Notes under the pieces: generated by a model
Told to the model about the DNA's origin: nothing
The model's input: only the letters and a program-made list of their open reading frames with translations
Databases searched by the model: none
Assembly: GCF_023630195.1 (NCBI RefSeq)
Contig: NZ_JALPKN010000002.1
Location: forward strand, 1 to 40,633
Source: Actinotalea sp. C106
Lineage (GTDB): Bacteria; Actinomycetota; Actinomycetes; Actinomycetales; Cellulomonadaceae
Reading direction: 5' to 3'
Length of the DNA: 40,633 nt
Shown here: in pieces, positions 1 to 7,139 of the stretch
How the letters are laid out: each line of letters begins with the position of its first letter
How positions within the stretch are numbered: position 1 is the stretch's first letter
Position numbers and translations under genes: made by a program

Positions 1-632
1 TGCGCGGGCAGGTCCGCGGGGGGCAGCAGCCCCTCGGCCGCGACCCGACGCCGGTGCTGCCGCAGCAGCGCGGCCCACCAGGCGGCGCCCGCCACGGTGA
101 TCAGCCCCCACGACGTGAGCGCCCACTGCCACCCGATCACCGCAGCCAGCGGCGCGGTGCCCAGCGAGGTGAACATCGAGCCGACGTTGAGAGCCGCGGT
201 GTAGATGCCCGTCACGGTCCCGCGCCGGGCCGGTTCCACGTCGCGGCGGATCACCACGGGCAGCACCACGTTGCCCAGGGCGATCGAGATGCCGATCACC
301 ACCGTCCCGGACAGCAGCGCCCAGGAGGGCCCGACCGAGCGCAGCAGCGTCCCCGCGAGCACCCCGAGCAGGCAGAGCAGGACGGCGACCTCGGGCCCCG
401 CGCGCCGGATCACCCGGGTGGCGAGCGGGATGCCCAGGGCGAAGCACAGCACCGGGATGGTGGTCAGCAGCCCCGCGGCCGCCGTCGAGAAGCCCGTGTC
501 GCGGGAGATCTCCCCGATGACCGGGGCCGGGGCGACCATCGGCCCGCGCAGGGACAACGCCGCGAGCACGACGCCGCCGACCACCCACCAGGGAAGACGC
601 GCGTCGCGTGCTGGGCGCGACGCGGAGGGCAT
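1..632 (-). CDS. MFS transporter (CynX/NimT-like), 3' end outside window
   Basis: Membrane exporter or importer of the major facilitator superfamily. The visible 210 residues start MPSASRPARDARLPWW and hold about six hydrophobic segments, roughly one MFS half: a first helix with the RGPMVAPAPVI motif, an LTTIPVLCFALG helix, an RRAGPE cytoplasmic turn, and a later RRGTVTGIYTAALNVG loop. These resemble the cyanate/2-nitroimidazole (CynX/NimT) branch. The substrate cannot be told from sequence. The ATG at 632 was chosen because TAGGAT (644-639 on the minus strand) lies 6 nt upstream and there is no Shine-Dalgarno, which fits a leaderless mRNA. It is divergent from the F420-type oxidoreductase at 693. 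The gene runs off the left edge, so the C-terminal half is unseen. Confidence 0.85.
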   Translation of the reverse strand, partial: MPSASRPARDARLPWWVVGGVVLAALSLRGPMVAPAPVIGEISRDTGFSTAAAGLLTTIPVLCFALGIPLATRVIRRAGPEVAVLLCLLGVLAGTLLRSVGPSWALLSGTVVIGISIALGNVVLPVVIRRDVEPARRGTVTGIYTAALNVGSMFTSLGTAPLAAVIGWQWALTSWGLITVAGAAWWAALLRQHRRRVAAEGLLPPADLPA

Positions 633-638
633 CGCACG

Positions 639-686
639 ATCCTAGGAGCCCAGCCCTCCCGCCGGAGCCCGTGACCGCCCTACGCT
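639..686. promoter_or_regulatory. Divergent leaderless promoter pair
   Basis: Two -10 boxes face outward in the 60-bp gap between the MFS gene and the oxidoreductase. TAGGAT (644-639, minus) is 6 nt from the ATG at 632, and TACGCT (681-686, plus) is 6 nt from the ATG at 693. No clear -35 is seen on either side and there is no ribosome binding site. Inferred from spacing only. Confidence 0.5.
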
Positions 687-692
687 CATCCC

Positions 693-1466
693 ATGACCTA
701 CCCCATCCGCATCGCGGTGCAGATCCAGCCCCAGCACGCCGAGTACGCCCAGATCCGTGACGCTGTGAAGCGCGCGGAGGAGATCGGCGTCGACGTCGCC
801 TTCAACTGGGACCACTTCTACCCGCTGTACGGCGACCCGGACGGCAAGCACTTCGAGTGCTGGACGATGCTCGGTGCGTGGGCCGAGCAGACCAGCCGCA
901 TCGAGATCGGTGCCCTGGTCACCTGCAACTCCTACCGCAACCCGGACCTGCTGGCGGACATGGCGCGGACCGTGGACCACATGAGCGGCGGGCGGCTGAT
1001 CCTCGGCATCGGGGCCGGCTGGTTCGAGAAGGACTACGACCAGTTCGGCTACGAGTTCGGCACCGCCGGCAAGCGCATCGCCGACCTCGCCGAGGCCATG
1101 CCGCGTATCCGCCACCGCCTCGCTGCGGGCAACCCGGCCCCCACCCGCGAGATCCCGATCATGATCGGCGGCGGGGGCGAGAAGAAGACCCTGCGCATCG
1201 TCGCCGAGCACGCGAACATCTGGCACGGCTTCGGCGACGCCGAGACCATCACCCGCAAGAGCGGCATCCTCGACGAGCACGGCACCGCCGTCGGCCGCGA
1301 CGCCACGCAGATCGAGCGCTCGGCCGGGGTCACCGAGGCCCCCGAGGAGGTCGCCGACGCGATGGTCGCCGCGGGCGTCACCCTGTTCACCGTGGGGATC
1401 GGCGGGCCGGACTACGACATGGACCTGGTGAAGAAGTGGGTGCAGTGGCGCGACGCGCAGGGCTGA
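693..1466 (+). CDS. LLM-class F420-dependent oxidoreductase
   Basis: Soluble TIM-barrel enzyme of the luciferase-like monooxygenase superfamily, 257 aa, full length. Members transfer hydride to or from a substrate using coenzyme F420 (sometimes FMN). Visible family features are the N-terminal barrel strand with NWDHF near residue 38, the EIGALVTCNSYRNP segment (71-84), the signature SGGRLILGIGAGW (98-110) followed by FEKDYDQFG, and IPIMIGGGGEKKTLRI in the C-terminal half. The physiological substrate is unknown. The start is ATG 693, 6 nt after a TACGCT -10 box, so the mRNA is probably leaderless. It is followed after 39 nt by a membrane protein that could be cotranscribed. Confidence 0.9.
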   Translation: MTYPIRIAVQIQPQHAEYAQIRDAVKRAEEIGVDVAFNWDHFYPLYGDPDGKHFECWTMLGAWAEQTSRIEIGALVTCNSYRNPDLLADMARTVDHMSGGRLILGIGAGWFEKDYDQFGYEFGTAGKRIADLAEAMPRIRHRLAAGNPAPTREIPIMIGGGGEKKTLRIVAEHANIWHGFGDAETITRKSGILDEHGTAVGRDATQIERSAGVTEAPEEVADAMVAAGVTLFTVGIGGPDYDMDLVKKWVQWRDAQG

Positions 1467-1505
1467 GGGACTGACGGAGGACGAGGGCTGACGGAGGGGG
1501 ACACC

Positions 1506-1943
1506 GTGATGGACGAGGCGCGCCGGCCCTGGCACCTGTGGCTGGTCGGGTTCCTCGCCCTAGCGCTCTACGTCATGGGCGCGCGGGACTACCTGCTCAG
1601 CGCAGCCCTCGACGCCGACTACTTCGCCGCGCAGGGCTACGACGACGGCGGGGTCGCCTACTTCACGGACTACCCCGTGGCCCCGCGCATCCTGTGGACG
1701 CTGAACGTGGTGGCTGGCCTGCTGGCCCCGGTGCTGCTGATGCTCCGGTCCCGGTGGGCCACGCCGACCGCGGCGGTCGCGGCCGGCGCCCAGGTGGTGC
1801 TGCTGGTGGTGACGTTCGCGTTCATGGACCGGTGGGCCGCGCTGGGCGCGGGGATCGCCGGGTTCGACATCGGGATCGCGGTCCTGACGGTCGGGCTGTG
1901 GGCCTACTGCCGGTGGATGGCGGCGCGAGGGGTGCTGCGCTGA
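1506..1943 (+). CDS. Small four-helix membrane protein, unknown function
   Basis: I do not recognise this 145-aa protein as a named family. It has four hydrophobic segments: WLVGFLALALYVMG (about 12-28), ILWTLNVVAGLLAPVLLML (about 57-76), AAVAAGAQVVLLVVTFAFM (about 84-103) and GIAGFDIGIAVLTVGLW (about 115-132). The second loop (about 30-55) is acidic and aromatic, with YFAAQGYDDG. GGAGG lies 8 nt before GTG 1506, and an ATG follows directly at 1509, so either may be used. It lies 39 nt downstream of the oxidoreductase on the same strand and is followed by a strong bidirectional terminator. Confidence 0.75.
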   Translation: MMDEARRPWHLWLVGFLALALYVMGARDYLLSAALDADYFAAQGYDDGGVAYFTDYPVAPRILWTLNVVAGLLAPVLLMLRSRWATPTAAVAAGAQVVLLVVTFAFMDRWAALGAGIAGFDIGIAVLTVGLWAYCRWMAARGVLR

Positions 1944-1971
1944 GGGGCGACGTCTGAGCCGACCGCAGCTC

Positions 1972-2015
1972 GGTCGACGGTCCGGGCGCCGTGCGTGGTG
2001 CCCGGACCGTCGACC
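1972..2015. terminator. Bidirectional terminator, 16-bp perfect inverted repeat
   Basis: GGTCGACGGTCCGGGC (1972-1987) is perfectly complementary to GCCCGGACCGTCGACC (2000-2015). Three further pairs, one of them G-U, shorten the loop to GTGCGT. It lies between two convergent genes ending at 1943 and 2020. There is no long T-tract on either strand. Confidence 0.8.
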
Positions 2016-2019
2016 ATCC

Positions 2020-2268
2020 CTACCGGCGCCTCTTGCTGAGCGCGGCGATCGCTGCCACCGCCAGGACCACCGTCAGGGCAGCGAGCGACCAGAGGAGCAC
2101 GCCAGCAACGGTCGTCCCGGGGACGTCCGCCCCGACGGGGGCTCCTGCGGCCTCGTCGGCCAGATATCCCGACCACACGAGCGTGCCCAGCGTCGCGACC
2201 GCCGCGGTACCCGCCAGCGCGAGAAGCAGAAGGGAAGCCCGGTCGCGGGGCTTGCTGTTGTCGCTCAC
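2020..2268 (-). CDS. Small two-helix membrane protein coupled to map
   Basis: An 82-aa protein with two hydrophobic helices, ASLLLLALAGTAAVATLGTLVW (about 11-32) and VAGVLLWSLAALTVVLAVAAIAAL (about 53-76), and a basic SKRRR C-terminus. Family not recognised. The start is GTG 2268: it overlaps the TGA of map by 4 bp (GTGA), and GGAGG within the end of map serves as its ribosome binding site, so translation is probably coupled. An upstream extension in the same frame would run antisense-like through map and is not credible. A role with methionine aminopeptidase is not implied beyond cotranscription. Confidence 0.75.
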   Translation of the reverse strand: MSDNSKPRDRASLLLLALAGTAAVATLGTLVWSGYLADEAAGAPVGADVPGTTVAGVLLWSLAALTVVLAVAAIAALSKRRR

Positions 2269-3041
2269 GCCACCCTCCGCGCGGTGAGGATCTCCGCCCC
2301 GTCCTCGGTGATGGCGATGGTGTGCTCGCTGTGGGCGGTGCGGCAGCCGGTGGCGCTGCGCAGGGTCCAGCCGTCGGGGTCGGTGACGAGCTCGGCGGTG
2401 TCGGCCATGACCCACGGCTCGAGGGCCAGGAGCAGGCCAGGGCGGAGCTTGTAGCCGCGGCCGGGGCGGCCGGTGTTCGTGATGTGCGGGTCCTGGTGCA
2501 TGGTCGACCCGACGCCGTGACCACCGAACTCGACGTTGATCAGGTACCCCGCCTCGCTGAGCACCGTGCCGATCGCGTGGGAGAGGTCGCCGATGCGCGC
2601 CCCGGGCCTCGCGGCGGCGATCCCCGCCTGCAGGGCGCGTTCGGTCGCGTCGATCATCGCGAGGTCCTCGGGGGCCTGGGTCTCCCCGACGACGAAGCTG
2701 ATCGCCGAGTCCGCGACCTTCCCGCCCAGGGAGACCGCGAGGTCGAGGCTCAGCAGGTCGCCGTCGGCCAGCCGGTAGTCGCGGGGCAGGCCGTGCAGGA
2801 CGGCGTCGTTGACCGAGGTGCAGATGTAGTGGCCGAAGGGCCCGCTGCCGAAGGACGGTGCGTAGTCCACGTAGCAGGACGTCGCCCCGGCCTCGAGGAT
2901 CATGGCCTTGGTCCAGCGGTCGATGTCCAGCAGGTTGGTGCCGACCGTGACGCGGTCGCGGAGGGTGTGCAGGATCGTGCCGACCAGGGCGCCCGCCTCC
3001 CGCGCTCGGGGCAGCTGGGCGGGGTTCAGGATCTCGATCAT
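2265..3041 (-). CDS. map: Type I methionine aminopeptidase
   Basis: Cytoplasmic metalloprotease that removes the initiator methionine from new proteins. At 258 aa it is the length of a classic type Ia enzyme, with no N-terminal zinc-finger extension. The five metal ligands are visible: D100 in LSLDLAV, D111 in ADSAIS, H175 in GGHGVG, E208 in ALEPW and E239 in HSEHT. H83 in VLHGLP is the conserved substrate-side histidine. The start is ATG 3041, with AGGAG 10 nt upstream. It is divergent from a small XRE regulator whose control region (3042-3108) carries direct repeats and a palindrome, so that regulator may control map. Actinomycetes often carry two map genes; this one is not in a secY-adk-infA context and may be the second copy. 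Confidence 0.95.
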   Translation of the reverse strand: MIEILNPAQLPRAREAGALVGTILHTLRDRVTVGTNLLDIDRWTKAMILEAGATSCYVDYAPSFGSGPFGHYICTSVNDAVLHGLPRDYRLADGDLLSLDLAVSLGGKVADSAISFVVGETQAPEDLAMIDATERALQAGIAAARPGARIGDLSHAIGTVLSEAGYLINVEFGGHGVGSTMHQDPHITNTGRPGRGYKLRPGLLLALEPWVMADTAELVTDPDGWTLRSATGCRTAHSEHTIAITEDGAEILTARRVA

Positions 3042-3070
3042 GCGGTGGCTTCTCCTCAGTGTTCCAACAA

Positions 3071-3105
3071 CTATCCCGGCAATGCTATCCCGGTACTAGT
3101 ATCGG
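3071..3105. promoter_or_regulatory. Candidate operator: direct repeats plus palindrome between map and XRE gene
   Basis: CTATCCCGG occurs twice, at 3071-3079 and 3085-3093, 14 bp apart. The second overlaps a near-palindrome, CCGGTACTAGTATCGG (3090-3105, 14 of 16 positions symmetric). The palindrome contains TAGTAT (3097-3102), a -10 box 6 nt before the ATG at 3109. Placement over the promoter of a small HTH gene suggests autoregulation; this is inference. Confidence 0.5.
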
Positions 3106-3108
3106 CCC

Positions 3109-3420
3109 ATGGTCAGGTTGCCGCTCACCCCCGCCGAGCTCGAACGCGGGCGACGCCTCGGCGCTCTGCTGCGCCGCGCTCGCGGTGACCGGCCCATGCT
3201 CGACACCGCCCTCGACGCCGGCCTCTCGCCCGAGACCCTCCGCAAGATCGAGACCGGCCGCGTCGCGACCCCGGCCTTCACGACCGTCGCGGCGATCGCG
3301 GGCGTGCTCGGGCTGTCGCTGGACGAGGTGTGGGCCGAGATCCACCGGCCCGACGGCGTGGTCGGGCCGGGCGAGGTGGACCAGGCTCGCGACGAGGCGC
3401 GTCCCCGGCTGGCCTCGTAG
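3109..3420 (+). CDS. XRE-family helix-turn-helix regulator
   Basis: DNA-binding protein of 103 aa with a single Cro/C1-type HTH filling most of the chain. It begins with a LERGRRLGALLRRARGD helix, then LDTALDAGLSPETLRKIETG (about 31-50) as turn and recognition region, then TPAFTTVAAIAGVLGLSLDEVW (54-75). There is no sensor domain beyond a short acidic and basic tail. The start is ATG 3109, 6 nt after TAGTAT, so it is probably leaderless. It is divergent from map with a shared 67-bp control region, and convergent with the ABC exporter ending at 3443. It probably represses its own promoter and perhaps map. Confidence 0.85.
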   Translation: MVRLPLTPAELERGRRLGALLRRARGDRPMLDTALDAGLSPETLRKIETGRVATPAFTTVAAIAGVLGLSLDEVWAEIHRPDGVVGPGEVDQARDEARPRLAS

Positions 3421-3442
3421 CCCGAGCCAGACCGGCGTCGAG

Positions 3443-5275
3443 CTACGGCGCTGTCGCGGCCGGCTCGCTCTCCGCGATCCGCAGCGCCGCGACCAGCTCG
3501 CGGTACAGCTCGTCCCCGGCGAGCAGCTCCGCATGGGTGCCCCGCGCGCGCACCTGACCGCCCTCGAGGACGACGATCTGGTCGGCGTCCACCACGGTCG
3601 ACAGCCGGTGGGCGATGGTCAGCACGGCGCCCTCGCGCGCGGTGCGGTGGATGACCTCCTGGACGGTGACCTCGGTGAGGCCGTCGAGCTGGGCGGTGGC
3701 CTCGTCGAGCAGCAGCACCGCGGGGCGCTGGACGACGGCGCGGGCGAGGGCCACGCGCTGACGCTCGCCCCCGGAGAGGTCGGTGGCGTTGACGTGGGTG
3801 TCGAGGCCCTCGGGCAGGGCGCGGACGGTGGCCTCGAGCCGCACGGCGCGCAGGGCCTCCCAGACCTCCTCCTCGGTGGCGTCGGGGTAGCGGAACAGCA
3901 GGTTGTCCCGCACCGTGCCGGAGAGCAGCGGCGTCTCCTGCTCGACGTAGGCGAACCGGGACCGGACCGTGGCGATGCTCAGCTCGCCGTAGGGCACCCC
4001 GTCCAGCCGCAGCACGCCGTCGTCGGGCTCGATGAAGCGCAGCAGCAGGGAGAGCAGGCTGGTCTTGCCCGCGCCCGAGGGGCCGACCAGGGCGGTGTGC
4101 CCACGGCGCGGCACGGCCAGGTCCACGCCGTCGACGGCGGGTCCGGTGGCCCCGGGGTAGGTGAGCCGCACGCCCTCGAGGGACAGGACGGGTGGGGTGC
4201 CGTCGTCGGCGGGGTCGTGGGTGAGGGTCTCGGGGTGGGTGCGGCCGGAGTGGAGGTCCTCGATGTGGATGGACTCGGTCTCGCGGATGCGGGCCGCGGC
4301 TGCCACGCCGGACTGCAGCTGGGTGAAGGTCTGGGTGAGGGTGGTGATGGGGTCGACGATGTTGAAGGCGTAGAGCAGGAAGGCCACCAGGGTCGAGACC
4401 TCGAGGGTGCCCTCGCCGACCCGCCAGGCCCCCACGCCGAGGATGACGATGATCGCGAGCTGGATGCCGCCGCCCGCGATGGTCCACGCCACGGCGGTGA
4501 CCCGGACGGCGCGGATGGCGTGCCCGGCGGACTCCTCGGCCTGGCTGGCGACCTGCCCGGCCTGGCGCTCCTCGGCGCCGCTGGCCTTGACGGTGCGCAG
4601 CGCTCGCAGGGCGCCCTCGAGGGTCGAACCCACGTGGCCGAGGGACTCCTGGGCCTGACGCTGCGCCTTGCCGATCTGGGGCAGCAGGGCCCCCATGAGG
4701 ACGGCGACGACGACGATCGCCGTCAGCGTGCTGAGCAGCAGCGGCACGTCGAGCACCGCCATGAGGATCACGGTGCCCACCAGGGAGACCAGCCCGTTGA
4801 CCAGCTGCACGATGCTCGAGGAGGCGGCCTCGCGGAGCAGCACGGTGTCCGAGGTGACGCGGGTGACGAGCTCGCCCGGGGTGCGCTGCTGCACGTCGCC
4901 CAGGCGCCCGCGCAGCATGCGCTGGACGAGGGACTGCCGGGCGTCCAGCACGATGTGCTCGGCCAGGCGGCCCAGGACGATCCACTGGATGAGCCCGGTG
5001 ATGGACCCGAGGATCAGCAGGCCGACCAGCAGCATCGCTGGGCCTGCCAGGGAGACGCCGGTGCCCAGGGTGTCGAGCACGTACTTGGTGGCCAGCGGCA
5101 TCGCGAGGGCGGTCGCGGTGGTGCCCAGGCCGAGCACGGTGCCGAAGACGACGGTGCGCAGGTGCGGGCGGACGAACCCCCACAGCACCGCGATGTTCTG
5201 CCAGCGCAGCGGGACGGGCGGCGGGGCGTCGGGGGTGGTGGGCGAAGCGGCAGCCTCGGCGGCGTCGGTGGCCAT
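3443..5275 (-). CDS. ABC exporter, fused permease and ATPase (half-transporter)
   Basis: Membrane efflux pump or lipid flippase-type ABC protein of 610 aa that works as a dimer. The N-terminal transmembrane domain (about 30-330) has six helices with the exporter loops EHIVLDARQSLVQRMLRG and RVTSDTVLLREA. The ATPase domain has Walker A GPSGAGKTS (398-406), Q446, signature LSGGERQR (500-507), Walker B VLLLDEA (520-526) and H556. All catalytic residues are present. The substrate is unknown. The start is placed at ATG 5275 (MATDAAEAAASP); an upstream start at 5356 would add 27 basic residues that do not look like an exporter N-terminus. It lies 120 nt downstream of the PH-like protein gene on the same strand. 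Confidence 0.9.
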   Translation of the reverse strand: MATDAAEAAASPTTPDAPPPVPLRWQNIAVLWGFVRPHLRTVVFGTVLGLGTTATALAMPLATKYVLDTLGTGVSLAGPAMLLVGLLILGSITGLIQWIVLGRLAEHIVLDARQSLVQRMLRGRLGDVQQRTPGELVTRVTSDTVLLREAASSSIVQLVNGLVSLVGTVILMAVLDVPLLLSTLTAIVVVAVLMGALLPQIGKAQRQAQESLGHVGSTLEGALRALRTVKASGAEERQAGQVASQAEESAGHAIRAVRVTAVAWTIAGGGIQLAIIVILGVGAWRVGEGTLEVSTLVAFLLYAFNIVDPITTLTQTFTQLQSGVAAAARIRETESIHIEDLHSGRTHPETLTHDPADDGTPPVLSLEGVRLTYPGATGPAVDGVDLAVPRRGHTALVGPSGAGKTSLLSLLLRFIEPDDGVLRLDGVPYGELSIATVRSRFAYVEQETPLLSGTVRDNLLFRYPDATEEEVWEALRAVRLEATVRALPEGLDTHVNATDLSGGERQRVALARAVVQRPAVLLLDEATAQLDGLTEVTVQEVIHRTAREGAVLTIAHRLSTVVDADQIVVLEGGQVRARGTHAELLAGDELYRELVAALRIAESEPAATAP

Positions 5276-5395
5276 GGACTGAGTGGACCACCGGGGGGTG
5301 GTGCAGGTCGAGCGATTCTGCGGGGCGCGGACAACGCGACGGCGGCTGCTCGACACCCGTACGGCGCTGATCGGCAGTGATGCCCGTCGCGGCTG

Positions 5396-6184
5396 TCAGC
5401 GCTCGTCGAGGAAGGCCCCGCGCTCGATGCGGCTCACCGCGCTACGGTCGGCGAGCTCCTCGCGGTGCTCGGGGTGTCGGCGGTAGTGCTCGACGAGGGC
5501 CAGGACGAGGCGCGGGTCGCTGGCATGGAGACCCAGGGGGAAGCTGACGAACTCATCCTGTCCGAGCTCGGGGGCCCAGCGGACCCGGAGCAGCACCCCG
5601 GGCTTGGTCTCGATACGCACGGTGTCGATCTCGTCCCAGGGGACGAGGATCCGCCGCTTGCTCTTCTGGTGGACCAGGCCTCGCGGACTGAGGGCGACGT
5701 ACGGCAGGGCGTGCGACCCCGTGTCCCGACGGCTCAGCGCACCAATGATGATCACGGCGAGCACCAGGCCCGCGCCCGGTCCGGCGATACGGGGACCCAT
5801 GTCGATCCCGACGACCCCGGCGAGCACCAAGAGCGCGGCGAGGACGAGCCCGAGCCACGGCCATGCGACGACGATCGGTCGGACCCCGGCCACGGCGGGT
5901 AGTCGCAGCTCGCCAGAGCCCGGGAGCACCTCGAGTCGTCCACGTCGGGGCCGGAGGAACAGCGCCCACAACGCCATGCTCCCGAGGGTGAGCGCCGTGA
6001 GGAGGGTCGCGCCGATGGCTGCGACGACCGGGACTCCGGAGAGCAGCATTGCCACGGCCCCCACGCCACCGAGGAGGACGAGGGTGCCGACCGAGCTGAT
6101 CAGGCGGACGAGGTGCCCTGTGCGGAGCCGGACCGGAGGACCAGGGACGGACACGGGTGGACGGATGACGCGCCGGGCGGTCAC
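5396..6184 (-). CDS. Membrane protein with C-terminal PH-like region
   Basis: 262 aa, no named family. Two helix pairs are visible: LVRLISSVGTLVLLGGVGAV with VAAIGATLLTALTLGSMALW (about 28-74), and VVAWPWLGLVLAALLVLAG with GAGLVLAVIIIGAL (about 103-152). The C-terminal third (about 160-245) alternates beta-type segments, YVALSPRGLVHQKS, RILVPWDEIDTVRIETKPG and LLRVRWAPE, as in bacterial PH-like domain proteins. I infer an integral membrane protein with a cytoplasmic PH-like domain; the function is unknown. The most upstream start is GTG 6184, which lacks a strong ribosome binding site and overlaps (GTGA) the stop of a 20-codon reading frame with its own G-rich site. Confidence 0.7.
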   Translation of the reverse strand: MTARRVIRPPVSVPGPPVRLRTGHLVRLISSVGTLVLLGGVGAVAMLLSGVPVVAAIGATLLTALTLGSMALWALFLRPRRGRLEVLPGSGELRLPAVAGVRPIVVAWPWLGLVLAALLVLAGVVGIDMGPRIAGPGAGLVLAVIIIGALSRRDTGSHALPYVALSPRGLVHQKSKRRILVPWDEIDTVRIETKPGVLLRVRWAPELGQDEFVSFPLGLHASDPRLVLALVEHYRRHPEHREELADRSAVSRIERGAFLDER

Positions 6185-6243
6185 CTCGGGTGGGCTCTCG
6201 TGGCGCGGGCGGGCAGGGCGATCCGCCGGGCCGTGTCATCCAT
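6181..6243 (-). CDS. Possible 20-codon leader ORF overlapping the downstream start
   Basis: ATG at 6243 follows GGGGGGAACG and opens a 20-codon frame, MDDTARRIALPARATRAHPR. Its TGA overlaps the GTG start of the membrane protein at 6184 by 4 bp. It could be a coupling leader peptide. It could also be chance, since 20-codon frames are common in GC-rich DNA. Confidence 0.25.
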   Translation of the reverse strand: MDDTARRIALPARATRAHPR

Positions 6244-6330
6244 CGTTCCCCCCTGCTGCGCCGGCTCCTCGCCGACTGCAGAGGGGAGTATATGAGCGAC
6301 GCGGAGCCCCTCATCCCTCACCATGGACCC

Positions 6331-6789
6331 ATGAGCACCCTTGAGCAGCTGACCGCAGACCTGACCACCTCCATGAAGGCGCGGGACGCGTTCCGCACCA
6401 ACACCCTGCGCCAGATGATCGGCGCGGTGCGGGCGGCGGAGAAGTCCGGCAAGGTCGCGCGCGAGCTCACCGACGAGCAGGTCCAGGCCGTGCTGGCCGG
6501 CGAGGTGAAGAAGCGCCGCGAGAGCGCCGAGATCTACACCGGCGCCGGGGCCACCGACCGCGCCGAGAACGAGACCGCTGAGGCCGACCTCATCGAGACC
6601 TACCTGCCGAAGGCCCTCACCTCCGAGCAGCTCGACCAGGTGGTGGCCGAGGCCATCGCCGAGACGGGGGCCACGGGCATGAAGGACATGGGCGCAGTCA
6701 TGAAGGCAGCGAACGCGCGGGCCGCTGAGGTGGGGCGCGTGGACGGCAAGGAGCTGTCGGGGCGGGTGCGGGCGGCGCTCGCGGGCTGA
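6331..6789 (+). CDS. GatB/YqeY domain protein
   Basis: Cytoplasmic protein of 152 aa, the usual length for free-standing YqeY proteins, which share the C-terminal tRNA-binding domain of the amidotransferase subunit GatB; their exact role is not settled. Visible features: MSTLEQLTADLTTSMKARD at the start, TLRQMIGAVRAAEKSGK, then ETAEADLIETYLPKALTSEQ, and near the end TGMKDMGAVMKAANARAAEVGRVDGKELS split over the domain. ATG 6331 matches where family members begin. An in-frame ATG at 6292 has a closer purine-rich site (GAGGGGAG) and would add 13 residues, so both starts are possible. It is divergent from the PH-like membrane protein and is followed by tRNA-Arg. Confidence 0.9.
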   Translation: MSTLEQLTADLTTSMKARDAFRTNTLRQMIGAVRAAEKSGKVARELTDEQVQAVLAGEVKKRRESAEIYTGAGATDRAENETAEADLIETYLPKALTSEQLDQVVAEAIAETGATGMKDMGAVMKAANARAAEVGRVDGKELSGRVRAALAG

Positions 6790-6916
6790 TGCGGAGCCTC
6801 GGCGCGGGCGCCGGTAGGCTGGTGCGCGCGTCGACCGGGCTCGTGGTCTGGTCGGCGTCGACGGGACCGTCGTTCTGGGCCGGTGGATGACTGCCGGCGC
6901 AGGTGCCGACGGCCTC

Positions 6917-6989
6917 GCGCCTGTAGCTCAGGGGATAGAGCACCGCTCTCCTAAAGCGGGTGTCGGCAGTTCGAATCTGCCCAGGCGCA
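6917..6989 (+). tRNA. tRNA-Arg (anticodon CCT)
   Basis: A 73-nt cloverleaf: acceptor stem GCGCCTG/CAGGCGC (6917-6923 and 6982-6988), D-stem GCTC/GAGC, anticodon stem CCGCT/AGCGG with loop CTCCTAA, T-stem GGCAG/CTGCC with loop TTCGAAT, and discriminator A6989. The anticodon CCT (6950-6952) reads AGG. The terminal CCA is not encoded. The 3' half is repeated, with differences, at 8999-9043, marking it as the attachment site of an integrated element. Confidence 0.97.
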
Positions 6990-6992
6990 CAG
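6948..6992 (+). repeat. attL: tRNA-Arg 3' half
   Basis: Covers the anticodon loop to just past the 3' end of the functional tRNA-Arg gene. It pairs with the copy at 8999-9043, offset by 2051 bp with no gaps. Confidence 0.7.
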
Positions 6993-7003
6993 GGTGTTTG
7001 TAG

Positions 7004-7093
7004 TACTTCGCCTGATGCTGGACGTTTTGGCTTCGGTTGAGCCTTGACGGTGTTTCGGCTGATGGTTGACAGGTACTTCGGCTGATGGTTGAC
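7004..7093. repeat. Three copies of a 20-nt repeat beside the tRNA
   Basis: TACTTCGGCTGATGGTTGAC occurs at 7074-7093. A close copy begins TGTTTCGG at 7051-7070, and a diverged copy at 7004-7023 differs at three positions. Copies two and three are spaced 23 bp apart. The region is less GC-rich than the rest of the window and codes for nothing. It may be stacked ends of lost insertion sequences or binding sites of a lost island protein; I cannot identify the parent element. Confidence 0.7.
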
Positions 7094-7139
7094 GCTCTCG
7101 GAGCCTGACCCGGTTTCCCGGACAGTTGCGGTTAGGTGA

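Noticed and set aside
5276-5356. Longer N-terminus of the ABC exporter from 5356
   Set aside because: The extra 27 residues are basic and low in hydrophobicity, unlike exporter N-termini, and no ribosome binding site supports that start.
3059-5380. A 773-codon open frame on the plus strand over the ABC exporter
   Set aside because: Its translation is rich in G, D, H, Q and R with no domains; it is the antisense shadow of the exporter gene in high-GC DNA.
7004-7093. CRISPR-like array
   Set aside because: Repeats are only 20 nt, spacing is irregular (47 and 23 bp), and no cas genes exist in the window.
7094-7099. Target-site duplication of the IS3 element
   Set aside because: Left flank CTC and right flank CTT match at only two bases; no clean duplication for any choice of ends.
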